Source: Akkermansia muciniphila
GTDB taxonomy: Bacteria; Verrucomicrobiota; Verrucomicrobiia; Limisphaerales; UBA9464
Reading direction: 5' to 3'
DNA: 64,000 nucleotides
Assembly: GCA_945898055.1 (NCBI GenBank)
Contig: CAMDGV010000009.1
Span: 29,232-93,231, forward strand
Shown here: positions 16,863-25,914 of the stretch, one piece after another
Layout: each line of letters opens with the position of its first letter
Numbering within the stretch: the stretch's first letter is position 1
Program-made: the position numbers and the translations under genes
The notes under the pieces: generated by a model
What the model saw: only the letters and a program-made list of their open reading frames with translations
Databases searched by the model: none
What the model was told of the DNA's origin: nothing

Positions 16863-18722
16863 TTAAGGGCTCTGGCGAAGAACAGTGAGGCGTCGAGTTT
16901 GGATACCTTTAAATTCCTGCTTGTCACCCTTCGGCCAGATGATTTCAACAGACTCTGCACTCCCATTAGGGCCGAGTCCGATCGTCACGGGAAGTTCGCT
17001 GGAGCTGAGGTAACCCCGAGTGGCCGTTATTTCGCGATTAAATTGATGAGATCCGCTGCGAACCCGGATGCGGGCACCGATGGAGTCTCGGTTGCAAGTG
17101 GATCCGACCAACTTCAGGCGGATCCAAGAGTGCCCCAACGATTGATCGTTGCGAAGTAACATCGGGGCGCCGCCCGCCTGGGTGAGGATCAGGTCATCAT
17201 CGCCGTCGCCATCGATATCAGCTCGAGCACCGCCCCGTCCGACAATGGGTGTAAACAGGGCAGAACCCGCTTGAGCCGATTGGACCGGTACGAAGCCGGC
17301 ATCGCCGGCATTCCAAAAGAGTTGCGCGCTTTGTCGATACTTTTGACTGGCTTGAACCTTGGTAATTTCCTCTTCCAGATGCCCATTGGAGCTCAGCAAA
17401 TCGAGTCGCCCATCCAGATCCCAATCGAAGAAAAACACCCCGAATTTGAGCGGGAGTCGACTGACAGGTCCGATGCCCCAAGAAATAGATTCGTCGGTGA
17501 ACAGTCCAGGATCCGTCCCAGCGACATAGAGCGCCGTCATTTCATTGGCAAAATTACCAATAGCAATTCCGAGTCGACCGTCCGGAGTAAATCGGGCGGT
17601 ATCAATTCCCATGGCGCCCCGAGTGTTGCCGTAGCTATCGAAGGCCAGACCGGTTAGAGCGCCCACTTCCTCAAATCGACCGTCCTTCCGGTTTTGAAAG
17701 ACGAAGTTTTGTACCGTATCATTGGCGACGATCAGGTCCATGAAGCTGTCGTTATTAAAATCAACAGCAGCGACTCCTAGAGTCTTGGCTGCGGGGACTC
17801 CCGTGGCAGGGTTCTTGATCTGGACGCCAGCCGTCGCACTTATGTCGGTGAAGGTGCCATCCCCGTTGTTGCGATAAAGATAAGGAAAAGTGCCTTCAAA
17901 ATTCATCGGGGGGCCATAAGCGCGGGTTGTACCATCGATTTTGTAGCCCACTTCTGCGTCGATTTCCCGCGACCACTTGACATAATTTGCCACAAACAGA
18001 TCCAGATCACCGTCGTTATCGAGATCAAACCAAGTAGCCGCAGTACTCCAGTCGCTCGATTTCCCACCAACCCCGGATTGGATGGTGACATTATGGAAGT
18101 GCCCACCCCCGTCATTGTGGAACAAATGAGCTCCACCGATGGCAGTAATCAAGATATCAGGTTTCCCATCGTTATCGTAGTCGGCCACTGCCGCGCCCAT
18201 TCCATGGAGAGGTTGATCAAGACCAGAACCCACCGTGACATCGGTGAAGTGGATAGAGCCATTCGGGAGGGTGTCATTGCGATAGAGGCGCGAGGATTGA
18301 GATCCGTCCTTTTGCTTGGACCAAGACCAAGAAGTGCCATTGACCAGCAAGAGATCTGGATCGCCATCGTCGTCAAAATCGAGAAAAGCGACCCCGCTAC
18401 CCATGGTTTCAGGGAGAAGTTTTTCACCATCGGCACCGCTCACATGGGTGAAAGAAATTCCGGCGACGGCAGTAATATCGGTAAAGGGCGCCGTTGGGAC
18501 CGAGAAAGCGGTTTTATTGGTGGACGAGAGTGGGGCCTCCAAGAGGGTGATTTGAACTTTCGCAGTTGGGGTTCGGTTACGCAGCAAGAGGTAAGCTCCA
18601 ATCCCGATGATAAGAAGAGCACCTAGGAGAACGATGGACCCTTTAAGACCGGCGGTGATTGCGCGGTCGTCGTGAGGGGCTAATTCCTCGTGATCATGAT
18701 TAGGTTTAGGCGCGGGTGGCAT
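16863..18722 (-). CDS. CRTAC1-family FG-GAP/ASPIC-UnbV protein
   Basis: 619 residues, membrane-anchored by one N-terminal helix (about residues 28-47, IVLLGALLIIGIGAYLLL). The extracytoplasmic part is a beta-propeller of FG-GAP/VCBS repeats, each with a calcium-binding-like DxDxDGxxD loop (FLDFDDDGDPDLLL, ADYDNDGKPDIL, FDLDNDGDLDLFVAN, FDWDLDGRLDLL, ADIDGDGDDDLILT). The C-terminal about 80 residues form an ASPIC/UnbV domain (SIGARIRVRSG, TRGYLSSSELPVTIGLG, VEIIWPKGDKQEFKG). Members are exported and of unknown biochemical function. It lies 27 bp downstream of the multihaem cytochrome gene on the same strand, so the two form a likely operon. Confidence 0.88.
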   Translation of the reverse strand: MPPAPKPNHDHEELAPHDDRAITAGLKGSIVLLGALLIIGIGAYLLLRNRTPTAKVQITLLEAPLSSTNKTAFSVPTAPFTDITAVAGISFTHVSGADGEKLLPETMGSGVAFLDFDDDGDPDLLLVNGTSWSWSKQKDGSQSSRLYRNDTLPNGSIHFTDVTVGSGLDQPLHGMGAAVADYDNDGKPDILITAIGGAHLFHNDGGGHFHNVTIQSGVGGKSSDWSTAATWFDLDNDGDLDLFVANYVKWSREIDAEVGYKIDGTTRAYGPPMNFEGTFPYLYRNNGDGTFTDISATAGVQIKNPATGVPAAKTLGVAAVDFNNDSFMDLIVANDTVQNFVFQNRKDGRFEEVGALTGLAFDSYGNTRGAMGIDTARFTPDGRLGIAIGNFANEMTALYVAGTDPGLFTDESISWGIGPVSRLPLKFGVFFFDWDLDGRLDLLSSNGHLEEEITKVQASQKYRQSAQLFWNAGDAGFVPVQSAQAGSALFTPIVGRGGARADIDGDGDDDLILTQAGGAPMLLRNDQSLGHSWIRLKLVGSTCNRDSIGARIRVRSGSHQFNREITATRGYLSSSELPVTIGLGPNGSAESVEIIWPKGDKQEFKGIQTRRLTVLRQSP

Positions 18723-18749
18723 AGCATCAGAATTGAGTCGGCCTGAGCA

Positions 18750-21626
18750 TCATGGGGGCGAAAGAGCCTCCGGTCGTTGGAGGTCGTAGATAACAATAGC
18801 CTGCGCGGCACGGTCGGCAGCCGGGTGGGCTCGGCGGGCAATGGCGACGGCTCGATCGCGAGCATTGTCATCGGGTCGATACCGTTCGTGAAGCTGCCGG
18901 TGCTTTTCACTGCGGACCGGATCGTTCAAGCTGGCGTGAATAAGACCAAGATTATAGTGAGCGGTTAAGTTCTCACTATCGATGAGCAGAGTTTCTTCAA
19001 AGCGCTGCGCAGCGGCCCGAAGAAAGTCGCGTTGCTTTTCCGGATGCGCCCGTTCCATTTTTGCGCGTTCGAAGAGGGATTGGCCCAATTCATTAATGAC
19101 CTCGTAATCTCGGCTGAAGTTCAGACCACGGCGGTCCAATTCTGGGTAGCGATCTTCAAGAATCGATTTGAGATCACGGATCGCGGCGTCGAGGAAGCCA
19201 TTCTGTTTATTAACCAAACCACTCAGCCAAGCGGTGGTCCAGCGATTTGCGGCAGGGGTGAATCGATTTGTATCACCGGCCCGTTGGAGAGCGTTGACCG
19301 TTTCGTCAAGGCGCCCTTCTTTGAAGAAAACCCGCGCAAGATTGAGCGCACCATCGGCGCGGCCGAGACGTTCCACTTGAGTGAAGGCATCGGCGGCTTG
19401 GATGAGTTCTCCTTTTTCACTGCCACGATCCCCTTTTAGAAAGAGGCCAATACCGTAGTCATTCCAACGTTGCCAGAGAGGAATCACTGTAATGGAATTG
19501 GTCTTCGGCGGAAGAGAGCCTCCTTCAATTTCAAAGGTCAGACGGTCGGAAGCCAACAGGGAAATCGGCAGGTCATTGGTGACTTGCAAAGGAGCCCCCT
19601 GTTTGTACTGAGATCCGTAGACATAATTAAAGTAGATCGCATCGAATTTTCGGTACTGAACTTTGACGTCGACGGTGAGCGGTGTTTTTTGGTTTTCGGG
19701 AACAGTTAAACGGTAGTGAAGGACATGAGCTGCCCCTGGTGGTATTTGGTTGTTATAAAGCGGAGTAAAGATGTCCTGAGCATTTCGTTGATCAATGCGT
19801 TGACCCTCGCGATCGAGCATATAGACATTGAGAAAGTGAGCCCAAGGATCTACTTCGCCGTACCGACCACGGCCACCGGAGCGGCCGATCGTGCGGTCAG
19901 CATCAGTCACTTCGACATCCGCCCAAAGTTCGTTGGAATCCACCGTTCCCTGAGTGAGGGGATGACCGAGTCGAAGGGTTCGCACGACGGTTTCGATCAG
20001 ATAAGTCTGCCCAGGTTTTAGTCGTGGCATCGAAGGCCGAAGCGGGGCGATCAGGCGTCCATCGATTGTGCCGCCCTCTTTTACCCCGAAGATATCAACT
20101 CGGATGCAATCTTTGAGAAAAGCCTGATGTTTCTCGATCGCAGCTTTTCGATCGGTGGGTGAGGAAATGAGTGTTGATGCGACCGCCGTATTAGCCGATG
20201 GAAAGAAGTGGCTATGGACCGAGAGATGGTCGTTAGTGCCGTAGCGCTTGGCGGCGAAGTCATCCGATTTTTCCAGCGGCATATGGCATTCGGCACAATT
20301 GAGCTTAGCTTGATCGGGGTAGTAAAATGCGCGTGCATTGACACCGGAAACACCCGAGAGAAGAAAGGAGTCGTAGTGATTTTGGCCTCGGAGGAACTCC
20401 TTATATTTATTGACGGCTTTAGGGATGCCGACCTTGTGACAGACCGAGCAGAATTCTGCGGTTTTGTGGAAAGGTTTAAGGAATGTTTGTTTATGAAACT
20501 CAGGTTTTCCTTTGACCAATTGTTTATTGACAAAGAAGGCTAATGAATCTTTGGGCGAGAAGGCAAAGGGATACTGCACCGGTTCCTCGATGGTGTAGTT
20601 GGCATTACCGATGTGGCCTTTTTCCGAACCTTCCAAGCGCGTAATAGAATGGCAAGCCACGCAAGTAATACCAGCCTGCGAGGTTGGGTGTTTGAGCATA
20701 TCGAAATCCGGATCATCAAAAGCGCCTGAGAAGAAAGGAACAGGATCATGGCACCCCGCGCACCAACGCGACATTTGCACGGAGCCATCTCGAGCGAGAG
20801 CGAGGTCTCGAGTGCCTTTAATCGTCGCCAGGTAAAATGGATTATTGAAGGAGCTAAATTTATGGGCGGAATGGATATGGGAATTGTAGGCCGCCGGATG
20901 ACATTCCAAGCAGTATTGATCGTTCATCAAGGCTTTGGCTTGAATAAAAGAGCCCGACGAGGTGCGAGCACTACTGGGCATGAAGTATTTTTCGCCTGAG
21001 ATCGGAGCTTTGGCTGACCAGACTCTTGGGTCGTGGCGGTGGAGAGCAATCATTCCAGCGACGGTGGCGACCACGGCACCACCCCAAGCGAGGCCGACGT
21101 TCCATCGAATCCGAGGTCCGGCCAAGCGGTGGAGAATGTAGAGCCAGACACAGAGTAAGGGAGCCACAACGTGGGCCCAATAGGCGATACTTCGACCCTT
21201 CTCCGACTTTATTTGGATAAATTCCAAGCCATCGAATCGCACGAGGACAATACCCGAAACCAAGACAACCAAGCTAATGAGAAAAAGAGCATACCCGACA
21301 TAGACAGCTTTGCGATTCGGTCGATTCCAAGTGTTGCGAATATGAACAACATTAAAGGCGAGAAACGGAACAATGAAGAGGAGTCCAACGATCAGGTGAC
21401 CGAGGAATTGCAGTTGATAAAAATAGTTTTGGTAACTGATGCCTTGGTCGCGTTCGAGCCAAGTCATGAGTGTCACCGTGAGCAAGTAGACAGAATTTGC
21501 GCCTAAAAGTGCGAGCAAGGCCCACACGGTATTGAGGATCCAACGCAGGCGCGGTCCAACGGCGCGATTGTAGCGCCGTTGAGTTCCTAGGGTCTTTTTG
21601 GAATCGACTGAGGAAGATTCATCCAT
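18750..21626 (-). CDS. Membrane-anchored pentahaem cytochrome c with TPR domain
   Basis: 958 residues. The N-terminal about 220 residues hold roughly five transmembrane helices (WALLALLGANSVYLLTV, FLGHLIVGLLFIVPFLAF, YALFLISLVVLVSGIVLV, WAHVVAPLLCVWLYIL, AWGGAVVATVAGMIAL), reminiscent of a diheme cytochrome b module. The periplasmic part has five CxxCH haem c sites (CLECH, CAGCH, CVACH, CSVCH, CAECH; about residues 238-445). The C-terminal about 230 residues are TPR-like (GALNLARVFFKEGRLDETVN, LTAHYNLGLIHASLNDP). The role in electron transfer across the membrane is inferred from the haem sites; no quinone partner or terminal reductase is adjacent. Followed by the CRTAC1 gene. Confidence 0.9.
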   Translation of the reverse strand: MDESSSVDSKKTLGTQRRYNRAVGPRLRWILNTVWALLALLGANSVYLLTVTLMTWLERDQGISYQNYFYQLQFLGHLIVGLLFIVPFLAFNVVHIRNTWNRPNRKAVYVGYALFLISLVVLVSGIVLVRFDGLEFIQIKSEKGRSIAYWAHVVAPLLCVWLYILHRLAGPRIRWNVGLAWGGAVVATVAGMIALHRHDPRVWSAKAPISGEKYFMPSSARTSSGSFIQAKALMNDQYCLECHPAAYNSHIHSAHKFSSFNNPFYLATIKGTRDLALARDGSVQMSRWCAGCHDPVPFFSGAFDDPDFDMLKHPTSQAGITCVACHSITRLEGSEKGHIGNANYTIEEPVQYPFAFSPKDSLAFFVNKQLVKGKPEFHKQTFLKPFHKTAEFCSVCHKVGIPKAVNKYKEFLRGQNHYDSFLLSGVSGVNARAFYYPDQAKLNCAECHMPLEKSDDFAAKRYGTNDHLSVHSHFFPSANTAVASTLISSPTDRKAAIEKHQAFLKDCIRVDIFGVKEGGTIDGRLIAPLRPSMPRLKPGQTYLIETVVRTLRLGHPLTQGTVDSNELWADVEVTDADRTIGRSGGRGRYGEVDPWAHFLNVYMLDREGQRIDQRNAQDIFTPLYNNQIPPGAAHVLHYRLTVPENQKTPLTVDVKVQYRKFDAIYFNYVYGSQYKQGAPLQVTNDLPISLLASDRLTFEIEGGSLPPKTNSITVIPLWQRWNDYGIGLFLKGDRGSEKGELIQAADAFTQVERLGRADGALNLARVFFKEGRLDETVNALQRAGDTNRFTPAANRWTTAWLSGLVNKQNGFLDAAIRDLKSILEDRYPELDRRGLNFSRDYEVINELGQSLFERAKMERAHPEKQRDFLRAAAQRFEETLLIDSENLTAHYNLGLIHASLNDPVRSEKHRQLHERYRPDDNARDRAVAIARRAHPAADRAAQAIVIYDLQRPEALSPP

Positions 21627-21758
21627 GTCTTTTGGAAGTGTATAGTCAACTTAGCTAGATGTCGCTCCAGCTATTAGGGGTAGGAAGCTTTAATTTGGGG
21701 GCGAGTGGGTGGAAAGGTTGTTGATAAGTGGCAAGAGAATTGAGGTTGAAGATTGAAA

Positions 21759-22712
21759 ATGGGAGGGGCTCGAGATCAAGCTTCGCCCATGTCTGAGTCC
21801 GCATCGGTGCCGGTTTTGCTGTCCAAAAGGCAGATTTTCATTCGGCGTCTTTCCAGCACGATGTTCCTTTGGAGCATCGTCTTGGCAGCCATTTTTTCAG
21901 GTAATGAATTTGTTCGGCAATACGTCTTTCTCGGTTTGATGTTGCTCTTGGCCTGTCTTGGTTTGACGGAATTTTACGGGTTGATCGAGCGTCGTTTGTT
22001 TGTTTGTTTTCGGCTCTGGGGAATTGCCAATGGCTTATTGCTGATGGTAGCCACCTTTTTTTATCTGACAGTTTATCTGCCTAGTTCCGGATTTAAGGGG
22101 CAACCAGGACGGGCCAATGATTTTGAATCCGCCGTGTTAGTGCTGTTTGTTCTTGGGCTTTTTCTTCGAGAATTTGTTTCAAAGAAAAATCAAGGCAATG
22201 CCCTGACCGCCATCAGTATGACCTTGTTGGGTCTGATGTATGTCCCGTGGTTGTTGAACTTCATTCAGAAGATTAATTTTTTCCCAGGCGTCGATGGTCG
22301 ATTTTATGTTCTCTACTTTATTATTGTGACCAAGTTTAGCGATGTTGGGGCTTACTGCACTGGATCACTAATCGGCCGCCACAAAATGATTCCGCGGATT
22401 AGCCCCGGAAAAACGTGGGAAGGTTTCGTCGGAGCCGTGGTGATTTCAACTGGATGTTCGGTTAGTTTGGCGATCCTTCTGGGGGACCGATTAACCGGTT
22501 TAACCGTGCCGCATGCCGTGGTCTTGGGTATTATTTTGAGTTTAGGAGCCGTGGTAGGAGACCTGATTGAATCGCTTTTTAAGAGGGAGGCAGGAGTCAA
22601 AGATTCGGGTCATTTTTTCCCAGGAATCGGTGGTATTTTAGATCTCTTGGACAGTCTGCTGTTTAATGCTCCGCTGATGTATTTGTATTTGCGGCATATC
22701 CTGACCCATTGA
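21759..22712 (+). CDS. cdsA: Phosphatidate cytidylyltransferase
   Basis: Integral membrane enzyme making CDP-diacylglycerol from phosphatidate and CTP, the branch point to all phospholipids. About eight hydrophobic segments are visible, with the CDS signature near the C-terminus: GDLIESLFKREAGVKDSG, then FFPGIGGILDLLDSLLFN. The usual PGHGGxxDR is here PGIGGILDLLD; similar variants are, as I recall, found in some homologues. The start is uncertain: ATG at 21759 was chosen; TTG at 21753 and ATG at 21789 (giving MSESASVP) are alternatives and none has a good ribosome binding site. It is divergent from the cytochrome gene. Confidence 0.92.
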   Translation: MGGARDQASPMSESASVPVLLSKRQIFIRRLSSTMFLWSIVLAAIFSGNEFVRQYVFLGLMLLLACLGLTEFYGLIERRLFVCFRLWGIANGLLLMVATFFYLTVYLPSSGFKGQPGRANDFESAVLVLFVLGLFLREFVSKKNQGNALTAISMTLLGLMYVPWLLNFIQKINFFPGVDGRFYVLYFIIVTKFSDVGAYCTGSLIGRHKMIPRISPGKTWEGFVGAVVISTGCSVSLAILLGDRLTGLTVPHAVVLGIILSLGAVVGDLIESLFKREAGVKDSGHFFPGIGGILDLLDSLLFNAPLMYLYLRHILTH

Positions 22713-22749
22713 AACGAGGCGGGTGAGACTATCCCCCGAAGTTACTTTC

Positions 22750-23556
22750 TTAGAGGCCGATTAGTTCAGCGGCCTTGGCATGAATATCGCCCGATTTCAT
22801 GAGTGCTTCACCGACCAGAATTGCCCGGCAACCCACCCGGCGTAGACGGTCGACATCGCTTCGAGAGTGAATCCCACTTTCACCGACCAGAAGAAGTGGC
22901 CCACTGGTTTCGGCGGACCAGAGGAGAGGGGCGAGGCGTTCGGTCGTCGAGAGATCAACCTTGAAACTTTTCAGGTTGCGATTATTGACCCCCACCAAGC
23001 GAGCACCGCAGCGGAGAGCTCGTTCGAGTTCCAGTTCATCGTGCACTTCCACTAAGGCGGTGATCCCTGCAGCATCGGCGAGGGCATGAAAGTGGGAGAG
23101 TTGGACATCGTCTAGAATGGCAACGATCAAAAGAATAGCATCAGCACCCCATTCAATTGCTTCTAAGATTTGGCGTTCATCAATGATGAAATCCTTGCGC
23201 AAGAGAGGGAGAGAAACGGCCGCACGAATGGCCTTTAAATAGCTTAAAGACCCCTGAAAGAAGCGTTCGTCAGTGAGGACAGAAAGACAGCTCGCCCCCG
23301 CAGATTCATAGTTTCGAGCAATACGAACCGCGTCAAAGTCAGGACAGATAACTCCAAGACTAGGGGAGGCTTTTTTGACTTCAGCGATAAGACCGATATC
23401 ACCTTGGCGCGGCGTTTCTAGAGCTCCAAAGAAATTACGAACCCCCTCACCTCGGCGCTGAAGAGCCTCCCGGAGTTGGCGAGCACTGATAGGTCCTTGC
23501 GGCAGGAGAGCTACTTCAAGCCGTTTCTGAGCAACAATTGTATCGAGCAGAGTCAT
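22750..23556 (-). CDS. trpC: Indole-3-glycerol phosphate synthase
   Basis: 268-residue (beta/alpha)8 enzyme of tryptophan synthesis, converting carboxyphenylamino-deoxyribulose phosphate to indole-3-glycerol phosphate. Conserved elements include LIAEVKKASPSLGVIC (catalytic Lys), SVLTDERFFQGSL, LLRKDFIIDERQI, ALVEVHDELELERAL and GVNNRNLKSFKVDL, and the phosphate-binding GESGIHSRSDV. No other trp gene is in the window. It is the last of three same-strand genes after the amidase (88 bp gap). It has full family length. Confidence 0.96.
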   Translation of the reverse strand: MTLLDTIVAQKRLEVALLPQGPISARQLREALQRRGEGVRNFFGALETPRQGDIGLIAEVKKASPSLGVICPDFDAVRIARNYESAGASCLSVLTDERFFQGSLSYLKAIRAAVSLPLLRKDFIIDERQILEAIEWGADAILLIVAILDDVQLSHFHALADAAGITALVEVHDELELERALRCGARLVGVNNRNLKSFKVDLSTTERLAPLLWSAETSGPLLLVGESGIHSRSDVDRLRRVGCRAILVGEALMKSGDIHAKAAELIGL

Positions 23557-23644
23557 CGATGAATTTAAATCAGTGAGCTAATCTCGGAAGAATCCTAGGA
23601 CAAAGGGGCGCACGAACAAAAGCCAAACCGAGAGAGCGTGGCGG

Positions 23645-24622
23645 TCATTCCGGTGTCCCGCGTTCGAGAAGGCGTTTGTATTTGAGCACGCCCTCGGCGA
23701 TCGCGGAGGCTATTTGATCGCGGAATTTTTCAGTGTAAATGTAGGGGGTATCCGAGGGGTGAGTCATATAGCCCGCTTCGACCAGCACGCCCGGCATCTT
23801 GAGAAGAGTGAGTTCTTTAAAACGGGCACGTCGAACACCGCGATCGGGCAGGCTGGTTTGGTCCAGGAGTGAAGTGTGGATTTGTTGAGCTAAGGTAATG
23901 TTTTCACGATCGAAAGCGTTACCCGCCGACCAAGATCCGCCGTGGCGATGGGCGTCATTGCTGGAGGAGGCCCCTGCTGGGGTAAGGCAGTACGTTTCGA
24001 GACCTTGTACTCCAGCGTGTCCGGGTCCATCGAAGCCATTAAAATGAAGGCTGATATAGAGATCTGCACCGCTTTTATTTGCTTTGACCGCCCGCGTCTC
24101 GAGGGGGACGAAGGTATCCTCATCTCGAATAAGGGTGACCGTTAAGCCCGCGGCCCGGAGCCGTTCCGCGAGTCTTTTCGCCAAGGACAGAGTGTAAATT
24201 TTTTCCTGCCGAGATCCCTCGATATTGCCGGGGTCTTTACCTCCATGACCGGCATTGATGGCAATCTTTCGAATGGGCGGTCCCCGTCGTTTCGGGGGGG
24301 AAATAAGAGGGGAAAGAAGCGTATCAAGATCCCGCTGTGATATTCGGTAGCGCCCCTGAACAGTGGATAAGAGGTCGGACAAACGGTACTCAACCTCATT
24401 AAAGGACACTTTGTTGGAATCCTTTTGGAAGCGGAACCGCATCCAACGATTGGTGAGCAGGAGCACGTCGCCACGGGTGCTGGTTCTTAAGTCCTGCAGA
24501 CGGGCCCAATCAGCGAGATCGCGAAAGTGAGGGGGTGCTGGATTAGCGAAGAGTGGTGACGCCCAGATGAGCAGGAACCACAACCCTACAATAGCAGGCG
24601 GGAAGGGGCGTCCGACAGTCAT
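23645..24622 (-). CDS. N-acetylmuramoyl-L-alanine amidase (Amidase_3)
   Basis: 325 residues with a signal peptide (about 1-26, IVGLWFLLIWASPLFA). The catalytic domain occupies about residues 118-315: NAGHGGKDPGN (first zinc His), the SLHFNGFDG His ligand, and VLVEAGYMTHPSD with the catalytic Glu. It hydrolyses the bond between MurNAc and the stem peptide of peptidoglycan in the periplasm. It begins 11 bp after the stop of the upstream M29 aminopeptidase gene, so the pair is probably cotranscribed. Confidence 0.92.
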   Translation of the reverse strand: MTVGRPFPPAIVGLWFLLIWASPLFANPAPPHFRDLADWARLQDLRTSTRGDVLLLTNRWMRFRFQKDSNKVSFNEVEYRLSDLLSTVQGRYRISQRDLDTLLSPLISPPKRRGPPIRKIAINAGHGGKDPGNIEGSRQEKIYTLSLAKRLAERLRAAGLTVTLIRDEDTFVPLETRAVKANKSGADLYISLHFNGFDGPGHAGVQGLETYCLTPAGASSSNDAHRHGGSWSAGNAFDRENITLAQQIHTSLLDQTSLPDRGVRRARFKELTLLKMPGVLVEAGYMTHPSDTPYIYTEKFRDQIASAIAEGVLKYKRLLERGTPE

Positions 24623-24633
24623 GCCAAGAGATT

Positions 24634-25749
24634 TCAGCGGAGATTTTCGGGATTGAGGGGGAGCAGGTCCTTAGGAAGGAAAAGTCCATCTTTACGAATC
24701 AATTCTGAATCGAACCAGACTTCCCCCCCGCCCCATTCGGGACGCTGGATGAGGACCATATCCCAGTGTACCGCCGATTTATTCCCATTACCCGGATCGT
24801 CGTATGCTTGACCTGGGGTGTAATGGAGTGAACCAGCAATTTTCTCGTCGAACAAAATATCACACATCGGATTTTGGATGTAAGGATTGAATCCTAGACT
24901 AAATTCGCCGATGGACCGAGCTCCAGAATCGGTATCGAGAATTTCGTTCAGTTTCTTTTCCGATCCCCCTTGGCACGTGGCCCGCACGATGCGTCCTTGT
25001 TTTAATTCCAGTCGAATCCCCTCAAATTTGGTTCCGGCGTAAAGAGTTGGAGTATTGAAGGCAATGAAACCTTCGGAAGATTTAAGGGTGGGGCAAGTGA
25101 AACACTCTCCGTCGGGAATGTTACGTTGACCCTCGCAGGGTTTCGCGCCGATGCCACGGATGGAAAAGGTTAAATCCGTACCGGGCCCTTTAATTTGAAC
25201 ACGATCCGCTTTGCGCATCCGTTTTTCCAAAGGACCACAGGCAGTAGCCATTTTGGCGTAGTCCATTGTGCAAACATCGAAATAGAAATTTTCAAACGCC
25301 TCGGTACTCATATTGGCTCCCTGCGCCATACTCGGCGTGGGCCAGCGCAAGACGCACCACCGGGTTTTGTTAATACGATGATCTAAGACCGGTCGGAGCG
25401 TCTTGGCGTAGAGGCGTGATTTGTCAGAGGGGATGTCGCTGTTTTCCGCCGCATTGTGGGAACCGCGAATGGCGATGAAGGCCTGCATCTTTTTTATCCG
25501 AGCCATTTCAATCGTTTTAACCAAAGACGCATGCGCAGGGTCGGTGCCTATTTGCAGCTCTCGGGTCACTCGAGAGTTGCGGGTTTCGACAATTGGGACC
25601 GCTCCAACAGCGCGGGCCGCCCGAATCAATTCCACAGCCATCGCATCGGGGGTGTCACTTAAGTCGATCAAAACTGTCTCCCCTTTCTTAAGAGCGCAGG
25701 AATACTCGATCAACAGCTTTGCTAGACGGGAATAACGCGGGTCAGTCAT
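24634..25749 (-). CDS. M29-family aminopeptidase
   Basis: 371-residue cytosolic metallopeptidase of the thermophilic aminopeptidase family, with two metal ions. Family features: N-terminal YSRLAKLLIEYSCALKKGE, the central SSEGFIAFNTPTLYAGT, and the metal-ligand segments SIGEFSLGFNP, ILFDEKIAGSLHY and NKSAVHWDMVLI. Its length is normal (about 370-410). The next gene, 11 bp downstream, is a peptidoglycan amidase, so a role in recycling cell-wall peptides is possible but not shown by the sequence. Confidence 0.9.
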   Translation of the reverse strand: MTDPRYSRLAKLLIEYSCALKKGETVLIDLSDTPDAMAVELIRAARAVGAVPIVETRNSRVTRELQIGTDPAHASLVKTIEMARIKKMQAFIAIRGSHNAAENSDIPSDKSRLYAKTLRPVLDHRINKTRWCVLRWPTPSMAQGANMSTEAFENFYFDVCTMDYAKMATACGPLEKRMRKADRVQIKGPGTDLTFSIRGIGAKPCEGQRNIPDGECFTCPTLKSSEGFIAFNTPTLYAGTKFEGIRLELKQGRIVRATCQGGSEKKLNEILDTDSGARSIGEFSLGFNPYIQNPMCDILFDEKIAGSLHYTPGQAYDDPGNGNKSAVHWDMVLIQRPEWGGGEVWFDSELIRKDGLFLPKDLLPLNPENLR

Positions 25750-25860
25750 GATAGTACGCGGCCAAATTCAAACACGAGAAGAGCCAAGAGGACACCAAAC
25801 AATTTCAATTGAAATTTGGAGGCATTGAAATGTGGAAAGTGTGCTTATTGCAGTGGGCAG

Positions 25861-25898
25861 AAATTCAAAAGCCCCCCACCCTTTCGGATGGGAGGCTT
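25861..25898 (-). terminator. Rho-independent terminator after the LamG protein gene
   Basis: On the minus strand a 10-bp stem (AAGCCTCCCA pairing with TGGGGGGCTT, one T-G wobble) with a 10-nt loop is followed by TTTTGAATTT. It starts 16 bp after the LamG gene stop and closes that transcription unit. Confidence 0.8.
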
Positions 25899-25914
25899 GG
25901 GAGGACGATTTAGC

